From Bacteroidia bacterium (GTDB lineage Bacteria > Bacteroidota > Bacteroidia > Bacteroidales > CAJPTX01), in the NCBI GenBank assembly GCA_002749065.1, contig PDTX01000003.1:62001-126000 (forward strand): a DNA stretch of 64,000 nt. Direction: 5' to 3'. The notes beneath the pieces were generated by a model. That model was not told where the DNA came from. It saw only the letters and a program-made list of their open reading frames with translations, and ran no database searches. Made by a program: the position numbers and the translations under genes. Positions within the stretch are counted from its first letter, which is position 1. Every line of letters begins with the position of its first letter. Below, piece after piece: positions 8,906 to 17,380 of this stretch.

Positions 8906-11900
8906 TCAGCCTATCTCCGCCATCAGCCGTATCGTTTCGCCCAGCGCGTGCACGATGCGCGCGTAGTGCTCGATGTCGTCGAAGGACAGGCATCGGGGTG
9001 GCTCGCCCTTCTTTGCCTTGCGGTCCTTGAGCCACTTCTGCGCGGGCTGGTAGCCGCCGATGTAGAGCTCCCAGACCGCCTTCGGCACGCCCTCGAAGTG
9101 CTGGGTGTCGTTGATGTAGACCCGGCCGTCGGCCCAGCGTATTGCTTCCACCGCGCAGTCGCCCTCCACGGGGAAAGTGCATGCCAGTGGCCACGACTGG
9201 GCGTTCTCCATGAGGTGCAGCGCGCGTAGCTGCCCGCCGAGGGTTACCAGCCGCAGGTACTCTTTCCTATCGGTGGGGTAGGGGATGCGCGGGAAGTCTA
9301 TCTTGAGGAATTCCTTGTACCGCTCGCGGTAAGTGAGTGAGTGGAGCGTGGCGTAGATGTAGTCAAAGAGCTGGAGGGGCTCGACCATTTCGTCGAGGGC
9401 CTGTTCGATTTTGGATAGCTCGGCGGGATTGAGGTTGGGGACGAGGCGGTGGGGGGAGGGGGTTGCTTCTGACATGCTGAGCTCCAGCGCGGAGGTGGAT
9501 TCGAGGTGGTAGAGGGGGAAGGCGTAGTCACCGCCCTGCGTGCCCGGGCTAGACCAGCTTCTGAAGTCGATGATATTCCTCGACACGAAGCAGGGTGCGG
9601 ATGCATCTTTTGGATGACCGAGCTTGCATATCAGGGCCAAATTCTGAGGATGTGACAGGTGAAAAAAATTTTCGAATCGTGGCCTGGCCACGATTCCGTT
9701 TGTAGTACCTGTGTAGTAGAGGAATTTCGTGTCGAAGGGGCGGTAGCCTATTGGTCGGATGAGCTCGGGCTTTAGGGTCTGGCCTACATCTGCCTTTGCC
9801 CGGGCGATGGACCAGTCGCGGGTGTCCGTCAGGCCATACTTGGTCCGCAGTTCCTCCTCTGGTAGGGCGATGAGGTCCCTGATGCGCCTCTCTACCTGCT
9901 TGGGACTATCGCAGATGAGGAAGGCATCCTTCGTGGTGACTATGCCGACTGAGCTTTGTGGTATTAGCTCGTTGATGGCGAAGCTCGCCTGGTATTCCTC
10001 CTCCAGCTCGAAATCCTTGGGCACGAAGAAGTACTGCGGGGCCCTGGGCTGCAGCTCCTGCCATGGCACGCTGCCCAGGCTACCCGCATCTAGGTAAGCA
10101 AACTTATCCTCCCTCGTGCCGAGTAGCTCGTGGTGGAATACGCAGCCCATTCCTTTCCCTTTTGTTCCAGAGCTCACGAAGATGCCGATGCTCACCCCCT
10201 GCATGATGTCGAAGACGTTCTCATCCTTGCCACCGTCGCGGGTGGTCTCCCTCTTGCGGGCGTTGCCGTGGAGGTCGAGGAGGTAGATCGTGTCGAAGGT
10301 CCGGAGCAGCTGCCATCGCATGCCGCGGAAGGTGGGGTTGTCGAGGTAGCCGTGGGGGGTGATGAAGGCCAGCACGCCGCCCTCGGGGTTGCGCTCAATG
10401 TAGTGCTGGCCCATGCGGATGAACTTCACGTAGTCGTCATTGAGCCACTTGGGGTTGCGCTCGTCGAGCTTCCGCAGGCCGCCCGGCTCGGTCTTGTAGC
10501 TCTGCATTAGGTCCATTATCCATTGGCTCTTGTTGGTGCTCGCGCCGTTGTAGGGCGGGTTGCCGAGCATGACCATGACGGGAGCGATGCGCTTGATGGC
10601 ATTGGCGGCGTTGGCCTCGCGCGAGAGCCAGGAGGCGAAGAGGTTGCGCGTGTCTGGATGCTCGTTCTCCAACGCATCGGTGAGGTAGATGCGGATGCGG
10701 GGTGTCTGGTCAGGGGGCGGGGTGTAGCCCGTGTTGCGGAGCTGGCTCTCGAGATTGAGGTGCGCAATGGCATAGGGGGCCATGAGCAGCTCGAAGCCGT
10801 AGAGGCGGGGGAGGAGGTGTTGTTCTACGTAGCCCTGCCATGCGCCCTTGTTGCTCTTGAACTTGGTGTGAATCTGGCGCACGACTTCGGCCAGGAAGGT
10901 GCCCGTGCCGGTGGCTGGGTCAAGTATTTGCACGCGGTGGTGGGGGGCGGTGGCCGTGGAGCTGTCAGCCAGGCCCTTGGCCAGCCCGAAGTCACGGATG
11001 AGGATTTCATCCACGGCCCGCACGATGAAGCTGACTACAGATTGAGGGGTATACCATACGCCCTTCGTCTTGCGTAGGTCAGGGTCGTATGCAGTCAGGA
11101 AGTCCTCGTAGAAGTGGATGATGGGGTCGTGGGTCTCGTCGTGCATGACGGCCTGGGTATCCACATAGTTGAAGGTGGTGGCTAGGTCGTCGACTATCCA
11201 CGCATAGCGGGGGTCGAGGTCGAAGGTGGCAATGGTCTGGAATACCTGTCGAAGGAAGGGATTGGACTGGGGGATTAGGGTGGCGGCGTTTTGCCGGGTG
11301 AATTGGTCCCCCGTGCTGTCGTTAATCCGTGCGGCGAAGAGGCCGTAGGTAATGGTCTGGGCGTAGAGGTCGGCGAAGGCGTTCGGGCTGAGGTCGTGGA
11401 TGAGCACGTGGCGGAAGGCCTTGAACTGGTCCACGATGGGAACATTGGTTTCCTCACTCAATGCATCCAGCGGCGACTCCTCCGCCTCTTCATCGAGTTC
11501 GTAGCCGGCGAGAATGCGGTCGATGGTCTGGGCTAGCAACCGCGCCTTCCCGGCCATGATCTGGGCCAGCTGCTGTGCGGAGGCGATGCCCTGGGGCTGG
11601 GCGATGCGGATGTGGCCCACCACCAGCTCCATGAACTTCCCCTCGTTCTCCTTGATGTGTACGATTTTGCCCCCTTTGAGCTCCCCGATGCGCACGCTGT
11701 CGACGAATTCGCCCCCCTGGTAGACGTGGAAGTCGAGGTAGTCGGTGAATATCAGGTTCTCGAGCGCCTCTTTGTACCTATCGAATTGCTCCCGGTTGGC
11801 CCTCCGGCCATCGAGGTCGGGGTCGCCGATGTCCTTGGCCTCGATGAAGGCCACGGTGAGCTTGCTGCCCCTCGCGCTGATGATGTAGTCGGGCGCGCCG

Positions 11901-12049
11901 CAGGCGATGCGCTTGGGCTCGTTGGTGGTGCTGTGGCCGGGGAGTAGGGCGGTGAGCAGGCCCTGTAGGTGAGGTCGGTAGGAGTGCTCGGTGGCCTTGC
12001 CCTGCTGGAGGGTGGCGTTGAGCTGCTGGATGTATTCCTTGATGGTCAT
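8906..12049 (-). CDS. Single-chain restriction-modification enzyme: PD-(D/E)XK nuclease plus N6-adenine methyltransferase
   Basis: Starting at the ATG at 12049 (MTIKEYIQQL) gives 1047 residues; the track's longer N-terminus (MEGLCGAF) runs through the promoter and is unlikely. Residues about 50-72 carry a PD-(D/E)XK nuclease core (GAPDYII, then FIEAK). The methyltransferase has motif I (ILDPATGTGTF, about 374-384) and motif IV NPPY (about 497-500). The C-terminal third resembles the specificity part of type ISP enzymes, but I see no SF2 helicase motifs between nuclease and methylase. That makes it closer to a type IIL/IIG-like enzyme that modifies and cuts from one polypeptide. No separate methylase or specificity gene is adjacent, and the target site cannot be read from the sequence. 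Confidence 0.8.
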   Translation of the reverse strand: MTIKEYIQQLNATLQQGKATEHSYRPHLQGLLTALLPGHSTTNEPKRIACGAPDYIISARGSKLTVAFIEAKDIGDPDLDGRRANREQFDRYKEALENLIFTDYLDFHVYQGGEFVDSVRIGELKGGKIVHIKENEGKFMELVVGHIRIAQPQGIASAQQLAQIMAGKARLLAQTIDRILAGYELDEEAEESPLDALSEETNVPIVDQFKAFRHVLIHDLSPNAFADLYAQTITYGLFAARINDSTGDQFTRQNAATLIPQSNPFLRQVFQTIATFDLDPRYAWIVDDLATTFNYVDTQAVMHDETHDPIIHFYEDFLTAYDPDLRKTKGVWYTPQSVVSFIVRAVDEILIRDFGLAKGLADSSTATAPHHRVQILDPATGTGTFLAEVVRQIHTKFKSNKGAWQGYVEQHLLPRLYGFELLMAPYAIAHLNLESQLRNTGYTPPPDQTPRIRIYLTDALENEHPDTRNLFASWLSREANAANAIKRIAPVMVMLGNPPYNGASTNKSQWIMDLMQSYKTEPGGLRKLDERNPKWLNDDYVKFIRMGQHYIERNPEGGVLAFITPHGYLDNPTFRGMRWQLLRTFDTIYLLDLHGNARKRETTRDGGKDENVFDIMQGVSIGIFVSSGTKGKGMGCVFHHELLGTREDKFAYLDAGSLGSVPWQELQPRAPQYFFVPKDFELEEEYQASFAINELIPQSSVGIVTTKDAFLICDSPKQVERRIRDLIALPEEELRTKYGLTDTRDWSIARAKADVGQTLKPELIRPIGYRPFDTKFLYYTGTTNGIVARPRFENFFHLSHPQNLALICKLGHPKDASAPCFVSRNIIDFRSWSSPGTQGGDYAFPLYHLESTSALELSMSEATPSPHRLVPNLNPAELSKIEQALDEMVEPLQLFDYIYATLHSLTYRERYKEFLKIDFPRIPYPTDRKEYLRLVTLGGQLRALHLMENAQSWPLACTFPVEGDCAVEAIRWADGRVYINDTQHFEGVPKAVWELYIGGYQPAQKWLKDRKAKKGEPPRCLSFDDIEHYARIVHALGETIRLMAEIG

Positions 12050-12069
12050 GCGGCGCTTGCTTTTCGGGC

Positions 12070-12078
12070 GTAAAGGTA
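12070..12078 (-). promoter_or_regulatory. Putative -7 element of the restriction-modification gene
   Basis: On the minus strand TACCTTTAC is one base from the TACCTTTGC form used elsewhere in the window. It lies 20 bases before the chosen start at 12049, leaving a very short leader. Confidence 0.35.
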
Positions 12079-12081
12079 GGG

Positions 12082-12116
12082 AAAAAGGGGCTACGTGGAA
12101 TGCCCCACATAGCCCC
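12082..12116 (-). terminator. Rho-independent terminator of the RluB-type gene
   Basis: Read on the minus strand, GGGGCTATGTGG pairs with CCACGTAGCCCC (one A-C mismatch), and the stem is followed directly by TTTTT. It lies 26 bases past the stop of the pseudouridine synthase gene, as expected for its terminator, and just upstream of the restriction gene's promoter. Confidence 0.75.
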
Positions 12117-12141
12117 TCCAATTCTGGTCTATGGCCGATGC

Positions 12142-14055
12142 CTAGTGGTACCGGCCCATCTTCAGCATGGCGATCTCATCCTCCTCCAGGAAGCGCCACT
12201 CCCCGCGGGGGAGGTTCTTCTTGGTCAGCCCGGCGTAGTACACCCGGTCGAGCTTCACCACCTTGTAGTCCAGCGCCTCGAAGAGCCGACGGACCACCCG
12301 GTTCTGCCCGGAGTGCAGCTCCACGCCCACCACCGACTTGTCCTCGGGTCGGGTGTAGTCGATGCTATCCACCCTCACCACGCCCACCTCGGTCTCGATG
12401 CCCTCCAGGAGCCGCGCCATGTCGTCCTGGGTCACGTTCCTGTCCAGCCCCACCTCGTAGATCTTGCTCTTGGCGTAGGAGGGGTGGGTGAGCTGCTCGG
12501 TGAGCTCCCCGTCGTTGGTCATGAGCAGCAGGCCGGTGGTGTTGCGGTCTAGCCGACCGACGGGGTACACCCGCTCGGAGCATGCCCCCTCGATGATGTC
12601 GAGCACGGTGCGCCCGGCGTTCGGATCCTCCAGGGTGCAGAAGCAGTCCTTGGGCTTGTTCATCAGGATGTACACCTTGCGCTCCCGCTTCAGCACCTCC
12701 CCCTTGAAGGTGATTTCCTGCTCGGCCGGGGTGACCTTCGTGCCGAGGGTGGTGACCACCTGCCCGTCGACCATCACCTCGCCCTGCTCTATGAGTAGGT
12801 CGGCGTCCCGCCGCGCGCATACCCCGCAGTGGGCTATGTAGCGGTTGAGGCGCATGGGCTTCGTGGGGTCAAATACGGCCACGGGTTGCTCCTGCTTCTT
12901 CCTGCGGGGCCTGCGGTCATCCCGACGGTCGAAGCGGTCATCGGAGCGTTCGAAGCGCCCCGCCCCGCGGCGTGAAAAGCGGTTGTCCCTCCTGTCGTCC
13001 CTTCCGTACCTGCTCTCCCTTCTATCGTCCCTTCCGTACCTACTTTCCCTCCTATCATCCCTACTTTCCCTCCTATCATCCCTTCCGAACCGACTTTCCC
13101 TTCTGTCGTCCCTTCCATACCTGCTTTCCCTTCTATCGTCCCTTCCGTACCGGCTTTCCCTTCTATCGTCCCTTCCGTACCGGCTTTCCCTTCTGTCGTC
13201 CCTTCCGAACCGGCTCTCCCTTCTGTCGTCCCTTCCGTATCGGCTCTCCCTCCTATCGTCCCTTCCATACCTGCTCTCCCTTCTATCGTCCCTTCCGTAT
13301 CGGCTCTCCCTCCTATCGTCCCTTCCATACCTGCTCTCCCTCCTGTCGTCGCTTCCGTATCGGCTCTCCCTCCTGTCGTCCCTTCCGTACCTGCTCTCCC
13401 TCCTGTCATCGCTTCCGAACCTGCTTTCCCTTCTGTCGTCCCTTCCATACCTGCTCTCCCTTCTATCGTCGCTTCCGAACCTGCTCTCCCTCCTGTCGTC
13501 CCTTCCGAACCTGCTCTCCCTTCTATCATCGCTTCCATACCTGCTTTCCCTTCTGTCATCGCTTCCGTACCTGCTCTCCCTCCTGTCATCGCTTCCGAAC
13601 CGGCTCTCCCTTCTATCGTCCCTTCCGAACCGGCTTTCCCTCCTGTCGTCCCTTCCATACCGACTTTCCCTTCTATCGTCCCTTTCGAACCGGCTCTCCC
13701 TCCTGTCGTCCCGCCTATCATCCCGACGCTCAGGCCGCCGTCCCCCCATCATCCGCTCCTCCTCGCTATCGTAGGGTTGCTGCGGCTCGGGTTCGGGCGT
13801 CGCGGGCTGCACGTAGTTGAACTCCCGTTTAGCTGTCCGTGGGCGGTAGCTGCCCGACTCCTCACGGCGGGCAGGGCGCTCCGCGTACTCGCGTCGCTCC
13901 TCCCTTTCGTCCTGCGCCCTCTCCTCTCGGGGGGCCATCGTAGCGCGCCGGGTGCGCGGCATGTACTGCCGGGCTGGCTCCTCGCTACGGCCACGTCCGC
14001 TTCGGCCATCCTCCCGACGGTCACCGCGGCTCCTTCTGCTCATTCTGTCTTCCAT
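12142..14055 (-). CDS. rluB: RluB/RsuA-family rRNA pseudouridine synthase with long repetitive N-terminus
   Basis: The C-terminal 240 residues or so are a normal RluB/RsuA-type enzyme: an S4 RNA-binding domain (MRLNRYIAHCGVCARRDADL) and the catalytic domain with the active-site aspartate in GRLDRNTTGLLL. The enzyme should isomerise a uridine in 23S rRNA. The N-terminal 390 residues or so are very basic and acidic low-complexity sequence, including about 26 copies of the decapeptide [RS]DDRRESR[YF]G. Basic N-terminal extensions are common on Bacteroidota RluB proteins, but this one is unusually long and regular. The track start is a TTG; ATG at 14055 or 14043 is more likely. A -7 element lies at 14117-14125 and a good terminator at 12082-12116. 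Confidence 0.9.
   Translation of the reverse strand: MEDRMSRRSRGDRREDGRSGRGRSEEPARQYMPRTRRATMAPREERAQDEREERREYAERPARREESGSYRPRTAKREFNYVQPATPEPEPQQPYDSEEERMMGGRRPERRDDRRDDRRESRFERDDRRESRYGRDDRRESRFGRDDRRESRFGSDDRRESRYGSDDRRESRYGSDDRRESRFGRDDRRESRFGSDDRRESRYGRDDRRESRFGSDDRRESRYGRDDRRESRYGSDDRRESRYGRDDRRESRYGRDDRRESRYGRDDRRESRYGRDDRRESRFGRDDRRESRYGRDDRRESRYGRDDRRESRYGRDDRRESRFGRDDRRESRDDRRESRYGRDDRRESRYGRDDRRDNRFSRRGAGRFERSDDRFDRRDDRRPRRKKQEQPVAVFDPTKPMRLNRYIAHCGVCARRDADLLIEQGEVMVDGQVVTTLGTKVTPAEQEITFKGEVLKRERKVYILMNKPKDCFCTLEDPNAGRTVLDIIEGACSERVYPVGRLDRNTTGLLLMTNDGELTEQLTHPSYAKSKIYEVGLDRNVTQDDMARLLEGIETEVGVVRVDSIDYTRPEDKSVVGVELHSGQNRVVRRLFEALDYKVVKLDRVYYAGLTKKNLPRGEWRFLEEDEIAMLKMGRYH
12968..13722 (-). 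repeat. About 26 tandem 30-bp repeats inside the RluB-type gene
   Basis: The minus strand holds about 26 in-frame copies of a 30-bp unit coding for [RS]DDRRESR[YF]G. One copy (near 13060) is shortened to seven residues. Copies differ by scattered third-position changes and by Y/F and R/S alternation, so expansion is not very recent for all of them. Repeats are contiguous and coding, with no spacers. Confidence 0.95.
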
Positions 14056-14116
14056 GTAGTCCAAATTTCTCTTCTGTTACTTGCTATAGAACTGTTGTAG
14101 CATTTGTTAATCCGCG

Positions 14117-14125
14117 GCAAAGGTA
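14117..14125 (-). promoter_or_regulatory. Putative -7 promoter element of the RluB-type gene
   Basis: On the minus strand TACCTTTGC exactly matches the TAnnTTTG consensus plus the C that usually follows it here. It lies about 62 bases before the ATG at 14055. Confidence 0.55.
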
Positions 14126-14216
14126 CTAACTTTCGCCCACAATCCCGTACCACGAGGGGCTTCGCCCGGGCGTGGCCCACCGTGGATGGTCAAAACAAGC
14201 TAAAAATCTCTGGAGA

Positions 14217-15077
14217 ATGCAGCACGCTAAAACGCCCACAGTGGCGCTGGTGTACGACTTCGACGGCACCCTCTCGCCCAAGAACATGCAGGAGTACGAC
14301 TACCTCAAGGCCATCGGCGTGGCCAGCTCGGAGGACTTCTGGGACAAGTGCGCCCGCATGGTCCAGCAGTACAACGCCAGCAACATACTCTGCTACATGA
14401 AGCTCATGCTCGACAAGGCCCGGGCCGAGGGCGTGAGCCTCAAGCGCGAGCAGTTCCGCGCCTTCGGCGCGTCGGTGGAGCTCTACCCCGGCGTGCTCGA
14501 GTGGTTCGGCCACATCAACAGCCTGGGCCAGGAGCTCGGCCTGCGCATCGAGCACTACATCAACTCCTCCGGCCTGGCCGAGATGATAGAGGGCACTCCC
14601 ATCGCCCAGCACTTCCGCCAGATATACGCCTGCTCCTTCATGTACATCGACGGGGTGGCCCAGTGGCCCGCCGTGGCCGTCGACTTCACCACCAAGACCC
14701 AGTTCCTCTTCATGATTAACAAGGGGATTGAGCGCGTATCCGAGAACCGCCGGGTCAACGACTACCTCGCCGAGGCCCACCGGCCCGTCCCCTTCAAGCA
14801 CATGATATACTTCGGCGACGGGGAGACCGACATCCCCTGCATGCGCCTGGTCAAGCAGCAGGGCGGGAACTCCATCGCCGTCTACGCCCCCGGCAACCAC
14901 GCCAAGCAGCAGGCCGCCCGCGGGCTCATGCGCGACGACCGGGTGAACTTCGCCTCACCGGCCGACTACTCCCAGAACGGGCAGCTCTACTGCATCGTGC
15001 ACGCCATACTCCAGAAGATAAAATTCGGCCATGAGTTCGACACCCTCCAGCGGGAGAACCGCCAGGAGTACTCCTAA
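14217..15077 (+). CDS. HAD-superfamily hydrolase
   Basis: The ATG at 14217 gives a 286-residue protein; the track's earlier start (MAHRGWSKQ) adds sequence from the promoter region. HAD motif I is near the N-terminus (VALVYDFDGTLSP), with the nucleophile aspartate followed by DxT. A late motif (IYFGDGETDIPCMRLV) supplies the acidic metal-binding residues. The cap region between them is large and of phosphoserine-phosphatase-like C1 type. The substrate cannot be told from the sequence. The gene is divergent from the RluB-type gene and followed by a decayed secreted-protein gene. Confidence 0.85.
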   Translation: MQHAKTPTVALVYDFDGTLSPKNMQEYDYLKAIGVASSEDFWDKCARMVQQYNASNILCYMKLMLDKARAEGVSLKREQFRAFGASVELYPGVLEWFGHINSLGQELGLRIEHYINSSGLAEMIEGTPIAQHFRQIYACSFMYIDGVAQWPAVAVDFTTKTQFLFMINKGIERVSENRRVNDYLAEAHRPVPFKHMIYFGDGETDIPCMRLVKQQGGNSIAVYAPGNHAKQQAARGLMRDDRVNFASPADYSQNGQLYCIVHAILQKIKFGHEFDTLQRENRQEYS

Positions 15078-15108
15078 ACCCCCTCACCCCAAACGGACAC
15101 CCCACGCC

Positions 15109-15672
15109 ATGAGGAGACTGCTATGCCTACTCGCCCTGCTGCCCATGCTCCAGGCCGCGCGCGTCGCCGAACCCCCCTTCGCGCAGACGACTTCGTCGAC
15201 AATATCGCCGAGGTGCAGCACGCGCTGCATGGCCCGCTGAGCCCTTGGTGAACCTCCTGTCGATAGCCCCCTAGGGGCGCTGGAGGTGTACCGCGCTGCG
15301 CACGTGGCCCGGAGCATCCCGCCCCGGGAGATGGCTCGTCGGGCCCATGCCCATCAGGCGGGCGGGATGCTGCTCTCGGCCCGTCGGCTCAACGGCGGCA
15401 CGTGGGAGGTAACCCAGAACGGCTACTACAGCATCTACCGCTTCGTGTACGACCCACGGTCAGGTGCGTGCTGCGCGTGGAGGTATGGAAGAGGCGGGAG
15501 TGACTATTGCTTCTATATCTACCGGACATGCCCTATGTAACGCATAGCCGGTAGGGATTGTCACATGGTATTCTGTGGAGGGCTCCACTCTGTTGAAATC
15601 GATGCCTATGGCTGGTCTGGTGCAGGACATTATGGAGGGAGGCTTATTCCGTGGATTTCTCACCTAGATTAA
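15109..15672 (+). pseudogene. Degraded gene for a small exported protein
   Basis: An ATG at 15109 opens a signal peptide (MRRLLCLLALLPMLQAARVA), but the frame stops at 15240. The neighbouring frame continues with plausible coding sequence (DDFVDNIAEVQHALHGPLSPW). Further on, the frame of the 15286-15540 ORF ends at a TAA at 15538. The same frame then runs on in protein-like sequence (ISHLD at the end) to a second TAA at 15670. The simplest reading is one secreted protein broken by frameshifts and a stop codon. The product was not recognised, and the 3' end overlaps the end of the minus-strand fragment that follows. Confidence 0.4.
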
Positions 15673-16243
15673 TGCCGATAGCCTTAGCAAAATCTCTGAG
15701 CTCTTCGTCATTGTTTAGCGTATCCATCCCTTCGATTTTCTCTTTAAAATCAGCGGCATCTGCTTCAGCGGCATTGACTACGGAGATATAAAATTCCGCA
15801 TTGGCTAGTATGAGTTTACGGCATCTATCATCATCTACCACTTTCCCAAGAATTCGTCTTGTGAATTTTTTAGCATTTTCGTCTACAACACCCCATTGCC
15901 TAAACAGTGATTCGAAGAGCAGAAACTCCTCTTCGCTTATGTTCTTATTGTTCTCATTGCTACAATAGTGGTCTATGATATCTTTTAGAGTGGGAGTCCA
16001 ATCTTCATTTCCTGCCTTATGGAACAGCTTGAACTGGAACGACCCCATGCTCGGTACTTCTATCTTGTCCTCAGCAATTTCTTGTAGTTTTAATTTTAGT
16101 GTATTTTTTAGTGATTTAGTCGGTTCCATTAGATTATTTTGAAGGTATATAGCTAGCATTTCGTATATGTAGGAACTATCTTCTTGTCCTTCTCTGTATC
16201 CGCCGTATTCTTTGTTCCATTTCTTCTCATCTTGTGATTTTAG
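15644..16243 (-). pseudogene. C-terminal fragment of an unknown gene cut by an ISL3-type element
   Basis: The track gives 171 residues from an ATG at 16159, but the frame is open further upstream, through codons such as EYGGYREGQEDSSYIYE, to the insertion-sequence end at 16244, where a stop appears within the element. This shows a longer coding sequence that lost its 5' part to the insertion. The remaining protein is charged and helical (KEKIEGMDTLNNDEELRDFA) with no family that I recognise. Base composition is clearly more AT-rich than in its neighbours, which suggests acquisition by transfer. It may still be translated from an internal start. Confidence 0.6.
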
Positions 16244-16545
16244 GGCTCTTCGTCAGAAAGTGTACTCTTGATTTGTACCGTAGATTATCAACCGGATAAA
16301 CTCCTTATTCCTAAAGCCATAGGCGCGCCGGAATAGCGTCCGGAAAAGGTTGTTCTTGCCCTCTAGCATACCTGAGCTAATTTGATACTTGCAGAAAGCT
16401 ATGATGCCATCTCGATGTTGCTGCAATGAATTTGACAGCGCATTGAAACTACTGGCTCCCAAATTCTTAGCCATTTCAATGCATGTATCAAGCGTAGAAA
16501 CAGCCTTAAGCATTGACGGTTGCTGAATTGCCTTCCGATACCCTA
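16244..16545 (-). mobile_element. ISL3-family insertion sequence remnant (transposase C-terminus and one end)
   Basis: On the minus strand the sequence codes for the C-terminal 95 residues or so of an ISL3-type DDE transposase: GIIAFCKYQISSGMLEGKNN contains the glutamate of the catalytic triad, followed by FRRAYGFRNKEFIRL. The stop codon lies at 16253, inside GGCTCTTCGTCAGAAAG, which resembles the GGCTCTT terminal repeats of ISL3 elements. The rest of the transposase and the other end are missing. The element stops where the recombinase gene begins, near 16543. The N-terminal part of track ORF 16253..16699 is a shadow of the recombinase gene. Confidence 0.7.
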
Positions 16546-17190
16546 GTAAATCCCCCTGTCCCAGCTCCCCCCCTCGCGCCGCACCGGCACTTTCAGCCCC
16601 GTGTAGGCCAGGTAGCGGTACATGGTCCCCGGCGCAACGCCCACCCGCTTCGCCATCTTCACAACGGACATGCCCCCATCCAGCGCCTTGGATATCCAAT
16701 CATGCCTCCTTACGCACTTGGGGTTCAGCTGGCTACGCCGCCCAAGCGGCCTCCCCAGCTTTACCCCCTCAGCCCGCCGCCGCGCCAGGGCCTCCTGCGT
16801 CCTGGTGCTGATGAGCTCCCGCTCCACCTCCGCGCAGAGACCCAGCGAGAAGGCCAGCACCTTGCTCTGCAGGTCGTCGGTCAGGCAGTAGCCCTCCTTG
16901 ATGGTCCGTACGCAGCAGCGCTTCTGCATGCACCCATTCAGTATCTCCATTATCATGAACAGGTTGCGCCCCAGGCGGGAGAGCTCGGTGCAGAGGATGG
17001 TGTCCCCCTCCTCGAGCGCCTCGAGGACACCCCCGAGCTTCCGCTCGCCGTAGGCCCGCGTCCCGCTGATGGTCTCCTCCACCCAGCTATCCACCGCGAG
17101 CCCCTCCCGCTTGCAGTACTCGCCTATCTCGTAGCGCTGGTTCTCCACCGTCTGCTTATCGCTGCTGACGCGGATGTAGCCGTATATCAT
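16543..17190 (-). CDS. mpi: Serine recombinase, Mpi (multiple promoter invertase) type
   Basis: Starting at the ATG at 17190 gives 215 residues. The N-terminus (MIYGYIRVSSDKQTVENQRY) holds the catalytic serine and is nearly identical in pattern to Bacteroides Mpi recombinases, which invert capsule and other surface-gene promoters. The ELSRLGRN motif supplies the conserved arginines. The end carries a helix-turn-helix (MSVVKMAKRVGVAPGTMYRYL). The last dozen residues or so (REGGSWDRGIY) run into the ISL3 remnant and may be altered by that junction. No obvious pair of recombination sites around a promoter was seen nearby. A related resolvase or transposon recombinase is the alternative. Confidence 0.85.
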   Translation of the reverse strand: MIYGYIRVSSDKQTVENQRYEIGEYCKREGLAVDSWVEETISGTRAYGERKLGGVLEALEEGDTILCTELSRLGRNLFMIMEILNGCMQKRCCVRTIKEGYCLTDDLQSKVLAFSLGLCAEVERELISTRTQEALARRRAEGVKLGRPLGRRSQLNPKCVRRHDWISKALDGGMSVVKMAKRVGVAPGTMYRYLAYTGLKVPVRREGGSWDRGIY

Positions 17191-17255
17191 TCTTCCCCCT
17201 CCCTGATTTCCCCGCCACCCGGCAGAATGCGGTTTGTACCCCTTGAACTCTCCCC

Positions 17256-17264
17256 GCGAATATA
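17256..17264 (-). promoter_or_regulatory. Putative -7 element of the recombinase gene
   Basis: On the minus strand TATATTCGC fits the TAnnTTYGC form seen repeatedly in this window. It lies 65 bases before the recombinase ATG at 17190. Confidence 0.4.
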
Positions 17265-17380
17265 CCCCACCTTCGCCACGCCCCCGTGGGGCCATCGGCC
17301 CATCGGGGAGCGCGCAGCCCGCCGGATTTTTCCTACCTTAGCGCGCCCGCCCACCGTGTAACACCTGAACCGTGCTCCGT

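Noticed and set aside
12968-13722. A CRISPR array, because of the 30-bp period
   Set aside because: The repeats are contiguous, without unique spacers, and code in frame for a decapeptide within a pseudouridine synthase.
12845-13820. Long repetitive plus-strand ORFs (LSLLSSLPYR and RPFRTCSPFYRPF repeats)
   Set aside because: They are the other strand and frame of the RluB repeat region. The minus strand carries the S4 and catalytic domains in frame with the repeats, so the plus-strand ORFs are shadows.
16253-16699. A 148-residue hypothetical protein as listed in the track
   Set aside because: Its first half is antisense-frame translation inside the recombinase gene; only the second half is a real transposase remnant.
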